From positions 27,134,552 through 27,198,551 of the forward strand of contig OX419756.1 of NCBI GenBank assembly GCA_948567375.1: a stretch of 64,000 bases of DNA. The letters are read 5' to 3'. Below the pieces are notes generated by a model. It was given only the letters and a program-made list of their open reading frames with translations. It did no database searches and was not told where the DNA came from. The DNA is from Lunularia cruciata. Taxonomy: Eukaryota > Streptophyta > Marchantiopsida > Lunulariales > Lunulariaceae. Within the stretch, counting starts at the first letter, position 1; every line of letters starts with the position of its first letter. Shown in pieces: positions 59,292 through 64,000 of this stretch. Made by a program: the position numbers and the translations under genes.

Positions 59292-61053
59292 CTCAAGTTC
59301 ATGTATATTCTCTCTATCTGGAGATATATAACATGAGTCTTTATAACGTGGAACGTTGTACCTAGTTATTCTCTTCTTATAATGAGAAAGCCGAAAGTGC
59401 GCGAACATCAGAAAAGGGTAGTTTGGATTACATGAAAATTCTCTCTGGGTGTTGGTATTAACATCAAAGAAGCAATGCATTGATCTACAAAAGCAAATTG
59501 ATTCATTCGATCTTTGAAGCTCTATATAAGAACGTTTCTGTACTAAATCAATTGTGGAAGGTTTTGTACTAATGTTTTCTGTGCTAAATCAATCTGATCG
59601 ATCGCCACAGGAGGATAGAAAATGGTGGACTCATAGCAGTTGGAGGTGATAGTTCCTGATAATATTCCTGATAAAACCTATCTATAATCTGGGGACGAAA
59701 TAGCTTGAACATAAAAGTGTTCTCTGACCGGCAACGATGATACGAATGTCCCATTGACCAAACAACAAAATCAACAGCCAGCGCTAAACACTGTGGTGCA
59801 AGGTATGATAGAAAAGACAGTCGCCATTTGCATGAGAATGTCATATCAGTTTCTGCTGACACGTCTCACTGTGACCATGATGCAGTTAAACAAAAGTCGG
59901 CTTCTTTGTTGTGGATTCTGTGGGTTTTCCTACCACTCTTTGTAATTTGTAGCAAATCTCGTTCAACTACCTTATCGAGTATATCTTTGATATACAATTC
60001 TGATCCACCCGAAGGAAGCACAGTGTTCGATCCCCATATTGGACATCGAATACAGTGATTATGTACTACAGTGATTGGAGCCTTTCAGACAGAAGAGGGC
60101 GACTTTCTGTATTCCAGTCCAATCGTGTGTACATGCATTTAGATCAGTTTGAAGGTCGGTTGGTATCTCATGGTAGTCAAATCTTGTGAGGAAATTGAAT
60201 TCGAGTTCAGTTACTACTGTAGTATGCGGGAGTTTCGACGTTCTACAGAGACGTTTTGGAGAAGTTAGCAAACAGGAACGATACACACACAGGAATTTAC
60301 TCCGAACCCCCTCCTACCACTTTTTCTTCTTTTCTCACCTGTTTCATTAGTGTAGTCTGAATCGGTCCACACTTCTCAAGACGGATATTATCCTCTTCCG
60401 ACCTGTTTATTACCAACATGCGGCCCTTTCCCACAAGCGCTAAGCGGGTTCCAATTTCGCTGTGACATTGATACGTTGAACACATCTATACGGATATCGT
60501 TCTCAAATAAAGACGTGTTACAAGTAGGCATTGTTCTTCTAGACGGTTCAATGCTCAAAGCTGTCTTGAGGTAAGCATACATGGGATTTGCTTGTAACAA
60601 CCAATAAAACATTGCATTCTAGTCTTGTTCACTTGGGCAAAGCTTCACTTCTTCCTTACCTTTTCTTTACAAGGGAATGGATATTTGGCTTGGAAGGAAT
60701 GCTTGTATGTTTTGTAGACTGACTCGTGTCATAGTACACTTATACCTAATCCGCGATAATCAGGTGACAATAAGTAATCCGCAATAATCAGGTCGAGCAA
60801 TAAGGGATGTCGAGGTTACATACCCTATGTGTGATACAATTTTGGAGGGAAGTATTACCCATCCCCCTGATGTGTAGTGGATGCAACAACTACTCACAAG
60901 GTTTCCAAATATAGAGGTATATAAAGAGGTCACTTCTGTTCCTCTAGACTTGAAATTATATGGAATGATGGATACGAGGATCAACATATTTATCAAAGAG
61001 TGCAGGAGAACTTATTGTCTCATGCACCAAAGGATACCACTCTCACTCTCCTC

Positions 61054-61115
61054 CTTTATATCATATTTTAAATTGCATATGTCCATTGCTCAATAGAATA
61101 GAGTGGCAAATGCAA
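61054..61115 (+). repeat. 62-bp direct repeat, copy 1
   Basis: Matches 61215-61276 with four substitutions. Its right half and the bases after it (CCATTGCT...GTGG...ATGCAATCC, then TTCTTCAA..TGTTCCA) also resemble about 19770-19870, so this is a small dispersed family. Confidence 0.88.
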
Positions 61116-61214
61116 TCCGTAAGAGAACAATTCTATCATAATTTCTTCAATGTTCCACTAGTCTATAGACTGTCTACACCCTATTTGCCTATTTGCACCA
61201 CCTTTGCTCTCATA

Positions 61215-61276
61215 CTTTATATCATATTTTAAATCGCATATGTCCATTGCTCTATAGAATGCAGTGGCAAATGCAA
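61215..61276 (+). repeat. 62-bp direct repeat, copy 2
   Basis: Matches 61054-61115 with four substitutions, offset by 161 bases. Confidence 0.88.
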
Positions 61277-63019
61277 AGTGCAATAGTGCAGATTTCTCAT
61301 ATTGACTCTGGTGGGGCTTGGCACCATCTCACCTCTTTTGTTTCATCCTTGTTCGGCTTGATAGGGTCTTCCCATCCTTCTTGTTTTCTAGTCAGTCTGC
61401 CCTTCCCCCTTTCTTTACCGTTTCCAGCGTCTCTGTCTAGACACACAAACTGTCCATAAAACACCGGGAATGTTTTTACCGGTTGGTAGTTTCATCTCAA
61501 GTTTGGGTTGTTCCCTGGTCCCCACAAAGAGCAAGATTCCCATGGGAAGGCAGGGACGTGCCAAAATTTAGGTGAAAAAATTCCCGGCGAAATCAAGAGG
61601 CGATTTTGATAAGGCCCAAAGCTAATGCTTTATTTAGCTTTTTATGATCTGAAATAGTTGTTGAGGTTGTGACCCGCCATTTTACACCACACCACTTCTC
61701 CAACTTCATCATGTAAGCAGGCGAAAACAGGGAACAAATGTCTGCCTTGTACATCGCTAATTAAGATATTTGCCAAACATGCGAAATTCCCGGAATCGCT
61801 GTACTCACGTTGTCCTGATGCAATGAACTTTACTAGACTACGTCGAAACATTGTCACTTTTTACCTTCTTTCCTCACATTTAACTTCCATGCCGGTGGCC
61901 AATTCAAATTTAGGACTGACGAGATGAGATGATACGAGAATAATAAGCGTCTCTTTGCAATACAGATGTAAAGATTGTAGGTTAGGTTGGAGTTAACATC
62001 TCGTGTATCAAGTTGTCTCGGCTAGTTCCAAAACATCACCCTACACGTTTCACACCCTACCAACTCTAAACAACCCACTTATGACTTTCTCCTCGGGACC
62101 AAATGGCCCAGTCAAAATCATCTTCAGCGTCAAACTCAGATCTGCTGGGCTCGGCAATGGAATCGGGCAAGATCACATGCTAAGCCTTAGTAACAGTTTT
62201 CACTTTCCCACAATGCACGGATTGTAGTCTTGTGTGATGGGAGAACAAAGCAATTTTTCTTTCTACTTTCTCATAGCCGGAGGCGGAAATCTGTGCGATG
62301 TTAGCGAATTAGTACTAGCAGTGTTTGCTCTTTACACCCGGTGTTATGACCAGCTCTGCACTCCTATACATGCAGCGTCTCGAGCTGGATCTGTCATGCA
62401 GCTGAGATTTCTATAGGGATGAAAATTTTCCATTTCAAATTACAACCCTGCTATATACAGCACATGTTCAACAGGTGTTGAGAGTGCGAGTGAGTAGCAT
62501 ATTACAGTGTACTTTCATCCAAGAAAGGAATTACGTAGATTTACCAAATCCTATAACCTCGTCTATCTCAACAATATGTTTCCTTGATGACAAAAGCAAC
62601 TCTACTTAAAGAAGTGAAAATCCTATCAAAACTCGTGTGCAGGAGTGCCATACAAATAACAACCATCTCTAAAGTAAGCCCTGGGACCAGAAGCCATCTT
62701 GACCAACAAATATGAAGATAACGAACCTCCATGCCAAGTGGGCCCTTCAGCTCTACAAGCATGTAGTGATTGCTTTATCCAGCTGCTATATGGTGAAACT
62801 ACCTGATCGTGCAATTATACACTCAGAATTCCAAGTTTCCAAGTTTCTGATTTAGGTGGCACTACAGTTTTAACAAAATTTCTCCTGGGCATAAAATGCA
62901 CAGAAGTACGCCATAGGACACCTGCACATCTATTAACTGAGAAGGATAAAAAGATATAGTTAAGACATGTACAGGGCAAATTGAGGGTGTCTCAAGGTTT
63001 GTAAGACTGGATGGAGGAC

Positions 63020-63025
63020 TTTATT
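63020..63025 (-). terminator. Polyadenylation signal of the LDH gene
   Basis: The minus strand reads AATAAA about 50 bases beyond the LDH stop codon, where a near-upstream polyadenylation element is expected. Confidence 0.6.
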
Positions 63026-63073
63026 CCACAACGTACAGAGCGTCTCTCCGGTTATATACATCAAAATGTCCGG

Positions 63074-64000
63074 TTAGATGTTCAACTTATCCTGAATACT
63101 TCTTATCGCATCGGCTGACTTTTGCAGCTGATTTGCTTCCTCGTCCGTGAGCACTGTATTGGCCACAGATATTACTCCTGAGCGCCCCAACATGGTTGGC
63201 AGACTCAAGTAAACCTCTTTGTCAATGCCGTGGAATCCCTCAGCCAGCACAGAGACCGGGTGGATTTTCCTTTGATTTCTCAACAGGCTGGCGACCAAAC
63301 CCGCGACAGAGTACCCTATGGCCCAGGATGTGTAACCCTTGAGCTTTATCACCTCATATGCCCCATCCACTACTGCCTTATGCACATCTTTATACACATC
63401 GGGGTTGGTATTGATACCATGCTCTTTCTCAAAAGATTTCAGTGGGATCCCACCCACACTCACACTAGACCAAAGCGGTACTGAGCTATCCCCATGCTCA
63501 CCTACAATAGTTGCATGCACATTCTGGGTACTTACATCAAAGTGGTACCCAAGCAGAGAGCGGAACCTCGAGGTGTCGAGATTGGTACCTGATCCGATGA
63601 CGCGATTGGGTGGAAAACCTGATAGCTTCCAGGTTACCCAGCTCAAAACATCCACCGGGTTGCTGATCACGAGAATAACGCAGTGAGGGCTATACTTGAC
63701 TAATTCAGGAACAATTTTCTGAAACAGCGCAAAATTTCTTTCCACCAGAGACAGACGATCTTCCCCCTCTCGCTGCCGAGCTCCCGCAGTGATGATGCAA
63801 ATGTCGGAGTCGGCTGTGACGGCGTAGTCCGTGTCAGCACTGATTTTCACTGTAGGAAGAAACCCTGCGGCATGCTGAAGGTCCAGCATTTCCCCTCGCA
63901 ATTTATCCGGGATGACGTCCACCAGAGCGATCTCATCAACCAGATTCTGCGTCAGTATGGTCTGAGCGCAAGCCATGCCAACGTTCCCTACCCCAACAAC
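63074..64000 (-). CDS. LDH: L-lactate dehydrogenase, 5' end cut by window edge
   Basis: The enzyme reduces pyruvate to L-lactate with NADH in the cytosol and serves fermentation under low oxygen in plants. The visible 308 codons run into the window edge without interruption. They begin inside the Rossmann fold at VVGVGNVGMACAQ (GxGxxG), so the ATG at 63974-63976 is internal and about 40 residues are missing; plant LDH is about 350. Counting from the edge: Asp28 (ALVD) binds the adenosine ribose; AGARQREGEDR gives the substrate-specificity Gln76 (Gln rather than Arg, hence lactate not malate dehydrogenase) and catalytic-loop Arg82; NLDTSRFR gives Asp142 and the substrate-binding Arg145; VGEHGDS gives the catalytic His169. 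No stop or frameshift is seen and this part has no intron. It ends QDKLNI. Confidence 0.96.
   Translation of the reverse strand, partial: VVGVGNVGMACAQTILTQNLVDEIALVDVIPDKLRGEMLDLQHAAGFLPTVKISADTDYAVTADSDICIITAGARQREGEDRLSLVERNFALFQKIVPELVKYSPHCVILVISNPVDVLSWVTWKLSGFPPNRVIGSGTNLDTSRFRSLLGYHFDVSTQNVHATIVGEHGDSSVPLWSSVSVGGIPLKSFEKEHGINTNPDVYKDVHKAVVDGAYEVIKLKGYTSWAIGYSVAGLVASLLRNQRKIHPVSVLAEGFHGIDKEVYLSLPTMLGRSGVISVANTVLTDEEANQLQKSADAIRSIQDKLNI

Larger units (their letters stand above)
57298..63019. other. AT-rich intergenic stretch
   Basis: No recognised gene. Holds two further hairpins (58777-58804, 59244-59291), a 62-bp direct repeat (61054-61115 and 61215-61276), and a short tandem of the type ATCCGCRATAATCAGGT near 60750-60795. 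Confidence 0.5.

Noticed and set aside
63074-63976. LDH starting at the ATG 63974-63976 (300 residues)
   Set aside because: The frame continues to the window edge and encodes VVGVGNVG before this Met, that is, the NAD-binding glycine motif. The Met is internal.

Overview
The window looks like nuclear DNA of a land plant. The support is a spliced SHI/STYLISH (SRS) transcription-factor gene, a plant-type L-lactate dehydrogenase at the right edge, nested Ty3/gypsy chromovirus-like retrotransposons at the left edge, a Mutator-like transposon remnant, and long gene-poor stretches with microsatellites. The SRS protein is unusually long (more than 600 residues; flowering-plant members are mostly 200-400), which hints at a bryophyte, lycophyte, fern or gymnosperm. 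The sequence alone does not settle the lineage.

Bases 1-14310 are a retrotransposon nest, all on the minus strand. Element A (left edge to 6701) is a nearly complete chromovirus: 5' LTR 5986-6701, initiator-Met-type primer-binding site, gag with a CCHC knuckle, protease, reverse transcriptase, RNase H, integrase, chromodomain, polypurine tract, and a 3' LTR at 1-722 that lacks about 19 bases cut off by the window edge. It sits inside an older gypsy element B. B's probable LTR (12982-14310), gag with two knuckles and RT-RNase H region lie to the right of A, and its integrase should continue beyond A outside the window. A solo LTR of the A family (9747-10332), flanked by the 5-bp duplication CTCAT, is also inserted in B. 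All open frames are broken by stops and frameshifts, and CpG is scarce.

Bases 14311-46400 are mostly intergenic. They contain a 1.9-kb element with 270-bp inverted repeats (15411-17300), a set of exon-like blocks with good splice sites and partly compatible phases near 22-25 kb, a 69-base fragment of organellar ATP synthase alpha (26933-27001), a short-loop hairpin (26395-26442), and a deleted Mutator-like element with a transposase remnant (about 36790-37604).

Bases 46422-48734 (minus) hold the SRS gene: exon 1 carries the RING-like zinc finger, a 501-bp intron follows, and exon 2 carries the IGGH domain. The frame has no usable ATG at its 5' end, so a start-codon exon must lie upstream. 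CpG-rich, microsatellite-rich sequence follows to about 57 kb, then AT-rich sequence with small hairpins and a 62-bp direct repeat. Bases 63074-64000 (minus) encode all but the N-terminus of L-lactate dehydrogenase, with a polyadenylation signal just beyond the stop.

The two recognisable genes are functionally unrelated. One is a developmental and auxin regulator, the other an anaerobic-metabolism enzyme. Everything else identified is mobile-element debris or unassigned.
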